A program made the translations under genes and the position numbers. Positions 1 to 8,113 of a stretch of DNA of 64,000 bases are shown one piece after another. How positions within the stretch are numbered: position 1 is the stretch's first letter; each line of letters starts with the position of its first letter. Source of the stretch: JACJWR01 sp964474045 (GTDB lineage: Bacteria; Actinomycetota; Actinomycetes; S36-B12; UBA10799); NCBI GenBank assembly GCA_964474045.1, contig CAYYRC010000003.1, positions 1 to 64,000 of the forward strand. The letters run 5' to 3'. The notes under the pieces were generated by a model. It did not search any database. It was not told the origin of the DNA and saw nothing but the letters and a program-made list of their open reading frames with translations.

Positions 1-1
1 C

Positions 2-90
2 TGGTGTCCGAGGGGGGACTTGAACCCCCACGCCCTATAACGGGCACTAGCACCTCAAGCTAGCGCGTCTACCTATTCCGCCACCCGGAC
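2..90 (-). tRNA. tRNA-Leu (anticodon GAG)
   Basis: Class II tRNA on the minus strand with a long variable arm. The acceptor stem GTCCGGG pairs with CTCGGAC (one G-T pair). The anticodon loop TTGAGGT sits between CTAGC and GCTAG and gives anticodon GAG, which reads CUC/CUU leucine codons. Discriminator A is followed by an encoded CCA (positions 2-4 on the complement), unlike the three other tRNAs in the window. Confidence 0.96.
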
Positions 91-167
91 ATGAGCCAGG
101 AGGCTCTGGGTGGGATCAGACTAGCAACGCTGGGGTTCCGGCGTCGCGCGGGTGGCCGCCGGCATCC

Positions 168-596
168 TCAATCACAGGACCGGCCCTCGCGCTCCCAGGC
201 ATTGCGGATGCGTCGCTCGAGGTTGTCCATGTCGACTTTGTCCAGTCGCTTGGCGTATACACAGCCCTTGCCCGCGGTGACGGCGCCCAGGTCGGCCTGC
301 AGCGACTCCAGCGGCTCCACATAGGCGGAGTAGAGGCCGTACAGGCTGATCGCCCCCTTGCGCGGGGAGAACGCGACGATCGGCTCGTCCCCTTCGCGAC
401 CGCTGTCGTACTTGTAGTGGTGGGTGCCGAAGCCGATGATCGACGGCCCCCACATCACCGCGGGTGCGCCGGTGACGCGTTCGAACACTTGGAGCAGCTC
501 CATGCCCTCTTCGCGGCGGCGCTCGGTCGGCAGGGCTTGGATGTAGTCCACCACGGCGGCGTCGGTGGGCTGGGTCTTGTTCTCGGCGCTAGCCAT
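168..596 (-). CDS. DUF1801 family protein
   Basis: A 142-residue soluble protein that matches the DUF1801 (YdhG-like) fold. It has an N-terminal helix with LPTERRREEG, then a central MWGPSIIGFGTHHYKY stretch and FSPRKGAISLY, both typical of the family. The biochemical role of the family is not established. An ATG preceded by GGGAG five bases upstream supports the start. It diverges from the M20 peptidase gene, so the 89 bases between them must hold both promoters. Confidence 0.85.
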   Translation of the reverse strand: MASAENKTQPTDAAVVDYIQALPTERRREEGMELLQVFERVTGAPAVMWGPSIIGFGTHHYKYDSGREGDEPIVAFSPRKGAISLYGLYSAYVEPLESLQADLGAVTAGKGCVYAKRLDKVDMDNLERRIRNAWEREGRSCD

Positions 597-673
597 TGCG
601 GCTCCCGTGGGAAGGTGGGTCGGGGACGTAGCGGCCTTGCCGCTGGGATTTCCGCGACCGTACCCCCATCGGG

Positions 674-679
674 CAGGAT
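674..679 (+). promoter_or_regulatory. -10 box, M20 peptidase gene
   Basis: CAGGAT ends 6 nt before the ATG at 686. No Shine-Dalgarno is visible, so the transcript is probably leaderless. This is a weaker hexamer than most in the window. Confidence 0.4.
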
Positions 680-685
680 GGCGCC

Positions 686-2032
686 ATGCCTGACCTTCCG
701 CCCTTGCTCGACGAGGACGATGCCCTGGCCGTCATGCGCGCCGATGCCGTCGAGCTCGTGGCACAACTACTGCGAATCGACACCTCCAACCCTGGGGACG
801 ACTCCGGGCCGGGGGAACTCGTGGCGGCCCAGTTTGCGGCGGACAAGTTGCGGGAAGTGGGACTGGAGCCAAATGTCTTCACCACCACCGGGCCGCGCCG
901 GGCTGGGGTGTCACTGTTCCTCCCGGGGTCCGATACCGACCGGGCGCCGCTGCTGCTCACCGGGCACCTGGACGTCGTGCCCGCGCCCGAGGAGGGCTGG
1001 ACGCATCCGCCGTTCTCTGGGCTGATCGACGACGACGGCATCCTCTGGGGCCGAGGCGCAGTGGACATGAAGGACATGGTCGGCATGATCCTGGCCGTCG
1101 TGCGGCACTGGGCGCGCACTGGCTATGTGCCGGCGCGGCCCGTCGTGGTGCTGCTCACCCCCGACGAGGAGGCCGGCGGCACCCACGGCGCGCACTGGAT
1201 CGTGCAGCACCGGCCGGAACTGCTCTACGGCGCGACGGAGGGTATCGGCGAGGTCGGAGGCTTCAGCGTTGAGCTGCCCGGAGGTCGGCGGATCTATCCG
1301 ATCCAGTCCGGCGAGAAGGGACTGATGTGGGTCACCATCAAGGTGACAGGGACTGCCGGCCACGGCTCTCTCATCCACCACGACAACCCCGTTGAGAAGC
1401 TCGTTGCGACACTGCACGAGCTCGCCCAGCATCCGTTCAGCGTGGCGCTGACGCCCACGATGCAGGAATTCGTCGATACGGTCAGCGGCTTGGTGGGCGA
1501 GCCGCTGGCGCTAGGCGACCGGGAACTCCTGGCCCAACAGGTCGGGGGACTGTCCCGCGTGCTCGGCGCATGCGTGCGCACCACGCTCAACCCGACCATG
1601 CTGTCCGCTGGCTTCAAGCACAACGTTGTGCCGTCGCAGGCTGTTGCCGGATTGGACATCCGCTATCTGCCGGGTACCCGCGACCAGGTCCTCGAGCGTG
1701 TGCTGTCGATCCTGCCTCCTGGAGCCGAACTTGAGTTCCAGCACGACGACATCGCCGTGGAGACTCCGTTCGACGGTGGCGTCGCGGATGCGATCGTGAG
1801 CGTGCTGGGGGAGCGCGACCCGGACGCTGTGGTCGTCCCCTACCTCATGACCGGCGGCACGGACGCCAAGGCGTTCACCTCGCTCGGCCTGCGCTACTTC
1901 GGATTCTCACCACTACGGATGCGGCCCGACATGGACTTCTGGTCCATGTTCCACGGCGTCGACGAGCGCGTGCCGGTCGAGGCCCTGGAATTCGGCGTCG
2001 AGGTGCTCGACTCAGTGCTGCGCCGCTGCTGA
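686..2032 (+). CDS. M20 family metallopeptidase
   Basis: A 448-residue cytosolic zinc peptidase/deacylase of the M20/M25/M40 family. The metal-binding and catalytic motifs are all present: GHLDVVP (His94, Asp96), GRGAVDMKD (bridging Asp127) and PDEEAGG (catalytic Glu161, zinc ligand Glu162). A dimerisation domain interrupts the catalytic domain at roughly residues 215-330. Members hydrolyse dipeptides, N-acyl amino acids or succinyl-diaminopimelate. The exact substrate cannot be read from the sequence. No signal peptide is present. The gene is monocistronic and is followed immediately by a 64-bp palindrome. Confidence 0.92.
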   Translation: MPDLPPLLDEDDALAVMRADAVELVAQLLRIDTSNPGDDSGPGELVAAQFAADKLREVGLEPNVFTTTGPRRAGVSLFLPGSDTDRAPLLLTGHLDVVPAPEEGWTHPPFSGLIDDDGILWGRGAVDMKDMVGMILAVVRHWARTGYVPARPVVVLLTPDEEAGGTHGAHWIVQHRPELLYGATEGIGEVGGFSVELPGGRRIYPIQSGEKGLMWVTIKVTGTAGHGSLIHHDNPVEKLVATLHELAQHPFSVALTPTMQEFVDTVSGLVGEPLALGDRELLAQQVGGLSRVLGACVRTTLNPTMLSAGFKHNVVPSQAVAGLDIRYLPGTRDQVLERVLSILPPGAELEFQHDDIAVETPFDGGVADAIVSVLGERDPDAVVVPYLMTGGTDAKAFTSLGLRYFGFSPLRMRPDMDFWSMFHGVDERVPVEALEFGVEVLDSVLRRC

Positions 2033-2061
2033 CCCCGTCCGTGCCGGCCCCCGTTGGGCCG

Positions 2062-2125
2062 TTTGCGCCACTTCGCGTCGTGTGCGCCGTGTCTACCGGC
2101 CGCACACGACGCGAAGTGGCGCAAA
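2062..2125. repeat. 64-bp palindromic repeat, copy 1
   Basis: Two perfectly complementary 25-nt arms (2062-2086 and 2101-2125, starting TTTGCGCCACTTCGCG) flank a 14-nt loop, CCGTGTCTACCGGC. The loop is the reverse complement (13 of 14) of the loop of copy 2, so the two copies lie in opposite orientation. It sits 29 bases after the M20 stop and could act as a transcription terminator or a REP-like mobile element. There is no T-tract. Confidence 0.85.
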
Positions 2126-2264
2126 GGCGGCGGGCAGGCCAGGCCTCCGTGTGCCGGGCGCGAGGCGCGGGTTGGCTGGTAACGCCGGCCTACTCGGGGC
2201 CCGCGGACGAACTGCGGCTGTGGACAACCCGCCCGCACCCGTCTTTCGGCCGCAGCATGAGGCG

Positions 2265-3230
2265 ATGTCCAAAGATCCCGATCGTGCCGACCCGCCTGGG
2301 CGTGCCGCCGGCCTCGACCTCGAGTCCCTCAGGGACTATGCCGCAGCCAGCCACGACCTGCTCCGTGCCGACGAGCTGCCCGGCGTGGGGCTCAGCAGCC
2401 GCGCGCCCGATCGTCGGGCGGCTCGACTCCGCAGCGTTCGCCGCGGCGTCTACACGCTCGAACCTGCAACCTCCCCCGAAGAGCAGCACCTGCAATCAGC
2501 ACGGGCCGTTCAAGCCACCCGATCCGACACGACACTGAGCCACGTCAGCGCCGCGCTCGTACACGGGCTGCCCGTCGACCGCCGTCGGCTCACCCTGGTG
2601 CATGTGACCGCCCCGACCAGGCGCGGCCGCCGGGCCGGGGTCCACTCGCACGGGGCACGCTTGAGCCGCACCGACGTCCAGGTCATCGATGACCTGGCGG
2701 TCACCGCGCCCACCAGGACTGTCTTGGATTGCGCGTTGTCTCTGCCCTTGTTCGAGGCCGTGAGCATCGTGGACAGCGCACTCAACGGCGAACTCACCAC
2801 GATCGGACAGTTGTGGCGCGACCTGACCCGACTGGGTCATCGCCACGGACTCGGGCGGGCGCGCAGGGCGTTGGCTCTGAGCGACGCCAAGTGCGAGAGT
2901 CCCGGCGAGACCCGGGTTCGCATCCTTCTGGGGCGGGCGGGTTTCGAACTGGAGTCACAGGTCGTGATTCGCGACGAGTTCGGGGGTTTCGTCGCCCGGG
3001 TGGATTTCCGCCTCGTGGGCAGCTCCGTCGTCATTGAGTTCGACGGACGGGGCAAGTACTCGCTCAACGGTGACTCCCACGTGGCGCTCTGGAACGAGAA
3101 GCGGCGCCAGGACGCTCTGCACGCGTTGGGCTACGAGGTCGTCCGCATCATCTGGGAGGACCTCCAGCGCCCGGCCGGCCTAGTCGCCAAGGTCAAAGCC
3201 GCGATGGCCCGCGCCGACCGGCGCGGCTAG
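2265..3230 (+). CDS. AbiEi-like / DUF559 (PD-(D/E)XK-like) protein
   Basis: A 321-residue protein. The first half resembles the winged-helix and antitoxin-type region of AbiEi-like proteins (RGVYTLEP, then a SHVSAALVHGLP segment). The C-terminal part (about 215-320) is a DUF559 / very-short-patch-repair-type nuclease fold with the core ARVDFRL...VVIEFDGRGKY and a final YEVVRIIWEDL. The acidic residues D, E and D match a PD-(D/E)XK active site. An open frame continues upstream to 2082, but that start lies inside the palindrome, so ATG 2265 is preferred. Proteins of this type are often encoded singly in variable spots of actinobacterial genomes. Whether it acts as a defence protein or a repair nuclease is unknown. 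Confidence 0.75.
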   Translation: MSKDPDRADPPGRAAGLDLESLRDYAAASHDLLRADELPGVGLSSRAPDRRAARLRSVRRGVYTLEPATSPEEQHLQSARAVQATRSDTTLSHVSAALVHGLPVDRRRLTLVHVTAPTRRGRRAGVHSHGARLSRTDVQVIDDLAVTAPTRTVLDCALSLPLFEAVSIVDSALNGELTTIGQLWRDLTRLGHRHGLGRARRALALSDAKCESPGETRVRILLGRAGFELESQVVIRDEFGGFVARVDFRLVGSSVVIEFDGRGKYSLNGDSHVALWNEKRRQDALHALGYEVVRIIWEDLQRPAGLVAKVKAAMARADRRG

Positions 3231-3267
3231 CCCCTCAGTCCCCCTTGGGTGCATCCGATCTTCTGCG

Positions 3268-3331
3268 TTTGCGCCGTTTCGCGTCGTGTGCGGCCGGTAG
3301 ACATGGCGCACACGACGCGAAACGGCGCAAA
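3268..3331. repeat. 64-bp palindromic repeat, copy 2
   Basis: 25-nt arms (3268-3292 and 3307-3331) pair perfectly around the loop GCCGGTAGACATGG. Compared with copy 1, the stem has two changed base pairs (GCCAC to GCCGT on the left, GTGGC to ACGGC on the right), and both are compensated. It lies between the convergent ends of the DUF559 gene and the aldo/keto reductase gene. Confidence 0.87.
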
Positions 3332-3374
3332 CCCCCCGGAGGCGGGGCGCGCGGGGCGCCGGGGGGAGCCGGTG

Positions 3375-4358
3375 CTAGCGCCGCTGGTTCCAGCCGTGGT
3401 CGGGGTAGCCCAGGTCGATGGCCGACACATCGTCCAGTGCCGATCGGATCTCAGCGGGCAGCTCGATCAGCTCGCTGGCGAATGCCTCCCGCGCCTGCGC
3501 GAGCGTGCGCACTCCCACGATGGGAGCCGTGACCCCCGGCCGGTCGCGGACCCACGCCAGCGCCAGCTCCGTCGGCGTGACGCTCAGTCCCTCGGCGGCG
3601 GTGTGCACGGCATCGACGATCCCGCGCGAGCGCTCGTTGAAGTACGGCTGCACGAACTGCGAGAACGCCGCGCTGCCGCCACGGGAGTCGTTCGGGACGC
3701 CGTTGCGGTACTTGCCCGTCAGCACCCCGCGACCCAGCGGTGACCAGGCGAACACTCCGAGCCCGAGTTCCTCGGCCGCAGGCAGGGCCTCGCGCTCCAC
3801 GCCGCGGTTGAGCAGCGAGTACTCCACCTGGTTGCTGGCCAGCGGCGCGCGCCCAGGCACAGCCGCCTGCCACACCGCGGCCGCCGCCGTCTGCCAGCCG
3901 CAGTAGTTCGACACCCCCGCGTAGCGCACCTTGCCCGCGCGAACAGCATCGTCTACTGCGGACAGCGTCTCTTCCAACGGCGTCCAGGGGTCCCAGGCGT
4001 GCAGCTGCCACAGGTCCACGTGGTCGGTGCCCAGACGCCGCAGCGACTTGTCCAGCGACGACAGCAGGTGCCCGCGCGAAGCGTCGAAACGCCGCTCGGT
4101 GCCGGGACGGGACACCGCCTTCGTGGCGACGACGACCTCGTCGCGGACCTCAAGGTCGGCCAGCAGCCGGCCCAGGATCCGCTCGGCCTCGCCGTCGCTA
4201 TACACGTCGGCGGTGTCGATGAGATTCCCGCCGGCCTCCAGGTACGCGGTGAGAATCTCGCGGGCCTCGTAGTCGTCGGTGTCCCGACCCCAGTTCATGG
4301 TGCCGAGGCCCAGGCGGCTGACGCGCAGGCCCGTGCTGCCGAGCGATCGCTGTTCCAC
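3375..4358 (-). CDS. Aldo/keto reductase
   Basis: A 327-residue NADPH-dependent oxidoreductase with a TIM-barrel fold. The catalytic tetrad is visible: Asp48 and Tyr53 in IDTADVY, Lys80 in VATKA and His120 in LWQLH. The Asn/Ser cofactor region (VSNYCGWQ) and the SPLGRGVLTGKY segment are typical of the aldo/keto reductase subfamily that acts on sugars and aldehydes. The start is a GTG with a -10 box seven bases upstream. The substrate is not deducible. Confidence 0.92.
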   Translation of the reverse strand: MEQRSLGSTGLRVSRLGLGTMNWGRDTDDYEAREILTAYLEAGGNLIDTADVYSDGEAERILGRLLADLEVRDEVVVATKAVSRPGTERRFDASRGHLLSSLDKSLRRLGTDHVDLWQLHAWDPWTPLEETLSAVDDAVRAGKVRYAGVSNYCGWQTAAAAVWQAAVPGRAPLASNQVEYSLLNRGVEREALPAAEELGLGVFAWSPLGRGVLTGKYRNGVPNDSRGGSAAFSQFVQPYFNERSRGIVDAVHTAAEGLSVTPTELALAWVRDRPGVTAPIVGVRTLAQAREAFASELIELPAEIRSALDDVSAIDLGYPDHGWNQRR

Positions 4359-4365
4359 AGCCCCG

Positions 4366-4371
4366 AATCTA
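4366..4371 (-). promoter_or_regulatory. -10 box, aldo/keto reductase gene
   Basis: TAGATT on the minus strand ends 7 nt before the GTG at 4358, with no Shine-Dalgarno between them. Probably leaderless. Confidence 0.55.
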
Positions 4372-4455
4372 CCCGCCCGGTGCGCCCAGCCGCCGGGTTC
4401 ACCCGCCCGAGCATTCCCGCGGTGGGTCCTACCGGGCGGCAGGCACGCACCCGTG

Positions 4456-4461
4456 TAGGCT
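4456..4461 (+). promoter_or_regulatory. -10 box, LLM oxidoreductase gene
   Basis: TAGGCT lies 8 nt before the GTG at 4470. It supports that GTG over upstream in-frame starts, which would run antisense through the aldo/keto reductase gene. Confidence 0.6.
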
Positions 4462-4469
4462 CGGCGCTC

Positions 4470-5516
4470 GTGGAACTAGGTCTCAACCTCGGTTACTGGG
4501 GCATGGGCAATGATGCGGAGAACCTCGCGCTGGCCCGGGAGGCCGACCGGCTCGGCTACGCCGTGGCGTGGGCGGCTGAGGCCTATGGCTCGGACGCCGT
4601 GACGGTGTTGGCCTGGGTAGCGGCCCAGACCGAGTCCATCGACGTGGGCTCGGCCGTGCTGCAGATCCCCGGTCGCAGCCCAGCAAACACCGCAATGACG
4701 GCAGCGACCCTCGACACGCTGTCGGGGGGCCGCTTCCGCCTGGGCCTGGGCGTGTCCGGCCCGCAAGTGTCCGAGGGCTGGCACGGCGTCCGGTTCGCCA
4801 AGCCGCTGGCGCGCACCCGCGAGTACTACTCGATCGTCACCAAGGCCCTCTCCCGCCAGCGCCTGAGCTATGAGGGGGAGTTCTTCACGCTCCCGCTGCC
4901 TGACGGGCCGGGCAAGGCCCTCACCCTCACCGTGCACCCGGTGCGCGACCACATCCCGGGCTACCTGGCCGCCATCGGCCCCAAGAACCTGGAGCTCGCC
5001 GGCGAGCTGTTCGACGGCTGGCTGGCCATCTTCTACAGCCCCGAGTTCGCCGACGAGCAGCTGGCCAGCATCGCCACCGGCCGAGCCAAGGCAGGCAAGA
5101 CCCTGGCGGGCTTCGACGTCGTGCCAACCGTCCCGGTGGTCATCGGCGAGGACCTGCAGGCGTGCGCCGCGCCGCTGCGGGCGTATGCGGCCCTGTACGT
5201 CGGCGGCATGGGCAGCCGGGAGCAGAACTTCTACAACGCGCTCGCCTGCCGCATGGGCTACGCCGAAGCCGCGGCAGAGGTGCAGCACAAGTACCTGGCC
5301 AAGGACACGGCCGGCGCCATGGCGGCGGTGCCCTTCGAGTTCATCGACCGCACCGCGCTCATCGGCCCGCGCGAGCGCATCGCGGAGCGACTGCACGCGT
5401 ACGCCGAGTCCGGCGTCACCACTCTGACCGTCGCCACCTACGCCGCCACGCTTGACGAGCGCATCGCCACGCTGCGCACGATGGCCGAGCTGATCGATGA
5501 GGAAGGTCTGGCATGA
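4470..5516 (+). CDS. LLM class F420-dependent oxidoreductase
   Basis: A 348-residue luciferase-like flavin/deazaflavin oxidoreductase. The N-terminus (LGLNLGYWGMGNDAENLALAR), the WAAEAYGSDAVTVLAW block and LSGGRFRLGLGVSGPQVSEGWHG match the Rv3520c-like F420 subfamily (TIGR03559). Family members transfer hydride with coenzyme F420. The substrate is unknown. The frame is open far upstream, but similarity begins at the GTG at 4470. Its stop overlaps the uppP start as ATGA, which implies translational coupling. Confidence 0.9.
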   Translation: MELGLNLGYWGMGNDAENLALAREADRLGYAVAWAAEAYGSDAVTVLAWVAAQTESIDVGSAVLQIPGRSPANTAMTAATLDTLSGGRFRLGLGVSGPQVSEGWHGVRFAKPLARTREYYSIVTKALSRQRLSYEGEFFTLPLPDGPGKALTLTVHPVRDHIPGYLAAIGPKNLELAGELFDGWLAIFYSPEFADEQLASIATGRAKAGKTLAGFDVVPTVPVVIGEDLQACAAPLRAYAALYVGGMGSREQNFYNALACRMGYAEAAAEVQHKYLAKDTAGAMAAVPFEFIDRTALIGPRERIAERLHAYAESGVTTLTVATYAATLDERIATLRTMAELIDEEGLA

Positions 5517-6340
5517 CCTGGTTCGAGGCTGTCTTCCTGGGAATCCTGCAGGGGCTCACTGAGTTCCTGCCGATCTCGTCGAGCGCCCACCTGCTGATCT
5601 TCTCCCAGATCTTCGGGTGGCAGGACCCTGGCGCGGCCTTCACCGCGGTGACACAGATCGGCACCGAGACCGCCGTGCTGATCTACTTCCGCAAGGACAT
5701 CTGGCGCATCATCACGACCTGGGTGAAGTCGCTGTACACGCCCGAGCTACGCGGCAACCTCGACGCCCGCATGGGCTGGTACGTCATCGTCGGCACGATT
5801 CCGATCGCCGTTATCGGGGTGCTGTTCGCCGATCAGATCGAGACCGCCGCGCGCAACCTCTGGCTGGTATCGACGGTGCTCATCGTCTTCGGCATCATCC
5901 TGGGCGTGGCCGACAAGGTCGGGGCCAAGACCCGGGGCCTCGAGACGCTGTCGATGCGCTCGGGCCTGGTGTACGGCTTCGGCCAGGCGCTGGCGCTCAT
6001 CCCCGGGGTGAGCCGCTCGGGCGCGACGATCACGACTGGGCTCTTCATGGGCTTCACGCGCGAGGCCGCGACCCGCTACGCCTTCCTGCTCGCCATCCCG
6101 GCCGTGCTGGCCTCAGGCTTCTTCGAGGCGACCAAGATCGGCGACCCGGGCCAGCCGAACGTGGCGTGGCCGCAGGTCATCGTGGCCACCCTGGTGGCCT
6201 TCGTCATCGGCTACGCGGTCATCTCGTGGTTGCTCAAGTTCGTCTCCACGCACTCGTACATGCCGTTCGTCATCTACCGCGTCGCGCTCGGCTCGCTCGT
6301 CCTGGGGCTGCTCGCCTCGGGCGCCATCGCGGCCAACTGA
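5513..6340 (+). CDS. uppP: Undecaprenyl-diphosphatase (BacA/UppP)
   Basis: A 275-residue polytopic membrane protein that dephosphorylates undecaprenyl diphosphate, recycling the lipid carrier for peptidoglycan and wall polymers. Both active-site regions are intact: GLTEFLPISSSAHL near the N-terminus (catalytic Glu17) and PGVSRSGATITTGL near residue 165. About eight hydrophobic segments are visible. It overlaps the LLM gene by four bases and converges on corA with a gap of only seven bases. The length is normal for the family. Confidence 0.97.
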   Translation: MTWFEAVFLGILQGLTEFLPISSSAHLLIFSQIFGWQDPGAAFTAVTQIGTETAVLIYFRKDIWRIITTWVKSLYTPELRGNLDARMGWYVIVGTIPIAVIGVLFADQIETAARNLWLVSTVLIVFGIILGVADKVGAKTRGLETLSMRSGLVYGFGQALALIPGVSRSGATITTGLFMGFTREAATRYAFLLAIPAVLASGFFEATKIGDPGQPNVAWPQVIVATLVAFVIGYAVISWLLKFVSTHSYMPFVIYRVALGSLVLGLLASGAIAAN

Positions 6341-6347
6341 GCGGGGC

Positions 6348-7367
6348 CTACAACCAGCCGCTGCGTTTGAACGCGATGTACATGCTGGTGCAGACCGTGA
6401 GCATCAGCAGCAGCACGGCTGGGTAGCCCAGGGTCGAGGACAGCTCCGGCATGTGCTCGAAGTTCATGCCGTAGACGCCCGCGATCATCGTCGGCACTGC
6501 CGCGATGGCCACCCAGGCCGAGATCTTTCGCATGTCGGAGTTCTGCATCAGGTCCTGGCGTGCTGTGGAGGCCATCAACAAGGCCATGAGGAGGTTGTCG
6601 TTGGTCTCAGCCGACTCCCGGACCCGGAGCAGGTGGTCGCGCACGTCGCCGAACAGAGGTCCAAAGACTTTCTGGAAGCTCGACGGCCCGACTTTGGACA
6701 GCTCTTCGGCCACACGCGACAGCGGCACCGCAGCGCGACGCAGCTCCAGGTTCTCGCGCTTGAGGCGGTAGACGCTCTCCGGATCCGAAGGCCGCGGCGA
6801 GAAGATCTCGCCCTCTAGCGACTCGATGTCGGTGTTGATCTCGTCGGCCACCTCGATGTAGCGGTCCACGAGGCGGTCCATGATCGCGTGCAGCACGGTG
6901 GCCGGGCCATGGGCGAGCAGCTTCGGCTTGGCCTCCAGCGCCTGCCGCACGGTCCCGAGCTCGCCAAGGGGACCCAGCCGGATCGTCACGATGAACCACT
7001 CGCCGATGAACACGCTGATCTGGCCCGTCTCCACGTCGGACGTGCTGTCCAGATAGGTGAGGATCTTCATGACGATGAAGTCGTAGTCGGTCTGTGGGTC
7101 GAGCTTGGTCGGCTGGTGCGGGTTGAGCGAGTCCTCCAGGTACAGGTGCTCCAGGCCGAACATCTGGCCCATGAGCTCGATCTCCTCGATGGTCGGCTGG
7201 GACAGGCCGATCCAGGCGAAGGACTCCTCCTCCTCACGGGCGATGTCTGCCATCTTCTGGACGGCCTCCGCCAGACCCGGGGTGCCCGGCAGGTCGCCGT
7301 CGACGACGTCGATGCCGTCGATGCGCCGGCCCTGCCGGTACACACCCAGTCCTCGGATCACGCCCAT
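6348..7367 (-). CDS. corA: CorA-type Mg2+/Co2+ transporter
   Basis: A 339-residue divalent-cation channel. It has a large soluble N-terminal domain, a long helix (DINTDIESLEGEIFS...) and two C-terminal membrane segments. The signature GVYGMNFEHMPEL follows the first membrane helix and forms the pore-mouth GMN motif. The open frame extends 154 codons upstream into the histidine phosphatase gene. The start chosen is the ATG of MGVIRGLGVY, where similarity begins and which clears the divergent promoter. Confidence 0.93.
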   Translation of the reverse strand: MGVIRGLGVYRQGRRIDGIDVVDGDLPGTPGLAEAVQKMADIAREEEESFAWIGLSQPTIEEIELMGQMFGLEHLYLEDSLNPHQPTKLDPQTDYDFIVMKILTYLDSTSDVETGQISVFIGEWFIVTIRLGPLGELGTVRQALEAKPKLLAHGPATVLHAIMDRLVDRYIEVADEINTDIESLEGEIFSPRPSDPESVYRLKRENLELRRAAVPLSRVAEELSKVGPSSFQKVFGPLFGDVRDHLLRVRESAETNDNLLMALLMASTARQDLMQNSDMRKISAWVAIAAVPTMIAGVYGMNFEHMPELSSTLGYPAVLLLMLTVCTSMYIAFKRSGWL

Positions 7368-7422
7368 ATCTAAACGCCCGGAGTCGATCCTTGCCCGCGA
7401 AACCGCCGGATCGGCGCTGGCG

Positions 7423-7428
7423 TAGCCT
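7423..7428 (+). promoter_or_regulatory. -10 box, histidine phosphatase gene
   Basis: TAGCCT ends 7 nt before the ATG at 7436, selecting this start over an ATG 45 bases upstream. Confidence 0.6.
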
Positions 7429-7435
7429 GCCGGGC

Positions 7436-8104
7436 ATGACTCGCGTGATCCTGGTCCGGCATGGGCGGACGACCGCCAACAAGTCGGGCATCCTGGCCGG
7501 GCGGGCAGACGTCGAGCTGGACGACATCGGTCGCGAGCAGGCCGTGCGCGCGGGGCGACGGCTGGCCGATCTGCAGCTCGCCGCCGTCGTGACCAGCCCC
7601 ATGCTGCGCACCCGCCAGACGGCGGAGTTGCTGCTCGCGGCCAGGGAGGACCCGCCGGTGCCGCAGCTCGACGACGGCCTGGCGGAGGTCGAGTACGGCG
7701 ACTGGACCGGCCGCTCGCTGGCCGAGCTGGCCGACGACCCGCTGTGGGGAGTCGTCCAGCAGGCGCCTGCGGCGGTGACCTTCCCCGGCGGCGAGGCGAT
7801 GGCGGCCATGGCTGCCCGAGCCGTTGCATCGGTGCGCCGTTGGGCGCGGGACCCCGGCGCCGAGGGCGTCGTCGTGGTGGTGTCCCACGGCGACGTGATC
7901 AAGGCCGTGCTGGCCGACGCGCTGGGCATGCACCTGGACTCCTTCCAGCGCATCGTGGTCAACCCAGGCTCGATCTCGGCGGTCAGCTATTCCCATGGCC
8001 GGCCCTTCGTGGAGCGGGTGAACGACTGCGGCGACGGCTTGGCCGACTTGCAGGCTGCGCCGCCGGAGCAGGCGACGCCGGGCGGAACGACAGGAAGCGG
8101 GTAG
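7436..8104 (+). CDS. Histidine phosphatase family protein (MSMEG_4193-like)
   Basis: A 222-residue phosphoglycerate-mutase-like phosphatase. The phosphohistidine motif LVRHGRT is at the N-terminus. The acid/base region VEYGDWTGRSL and the second histidine (VVSHGDVIKAVL) complete the active site. It resembles the actinobacterial MSMEG_4193 subfamily, which sits next to DUF3090, SCO1664 and mshC genes as here. The function in that conserved neighbourhood is unknown. Confidence 0.9.
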   Translation: MTRVILVRHGRTTANKSGILAGRADVELDDIGREQAVRAGRRLADLQLAAVVTSPMLRTRQTAELLLAAREDPPVPQLDDGLAEVEYGDWTGRSLAELADDPLWGVVQQAPAAVTFPGGEAMAAMAARAVASVRRWARDPGAEGVVVVVSHGDVIKAVLADALGMHLDSFQRIVVNPGSISAVSYSHGRPFVERVNDCGDGLADLQAAPPEQATPGGTTGSG

Positions 8105-8107
8105 GGT
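8102..8107 (+). promoter_or_regulatory. -10 box, DUF3090 gene
   Basis: TAGGGT overlaps the stop codon of the preceding phosphatase gene and ends 6 nt before the GTG at 8114. DUF3090 may therefore be transcribed independently and leaderless. Confidence 0.5.
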
Positions 8108-8113
8108 CGGATC

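Noticed and set aside
2082..2264. Longer start for the DUF559 protein
   Set aside because: The extension begins inside the 64-bp palindrome and encodes low-complexity Arg/Gly sequence.
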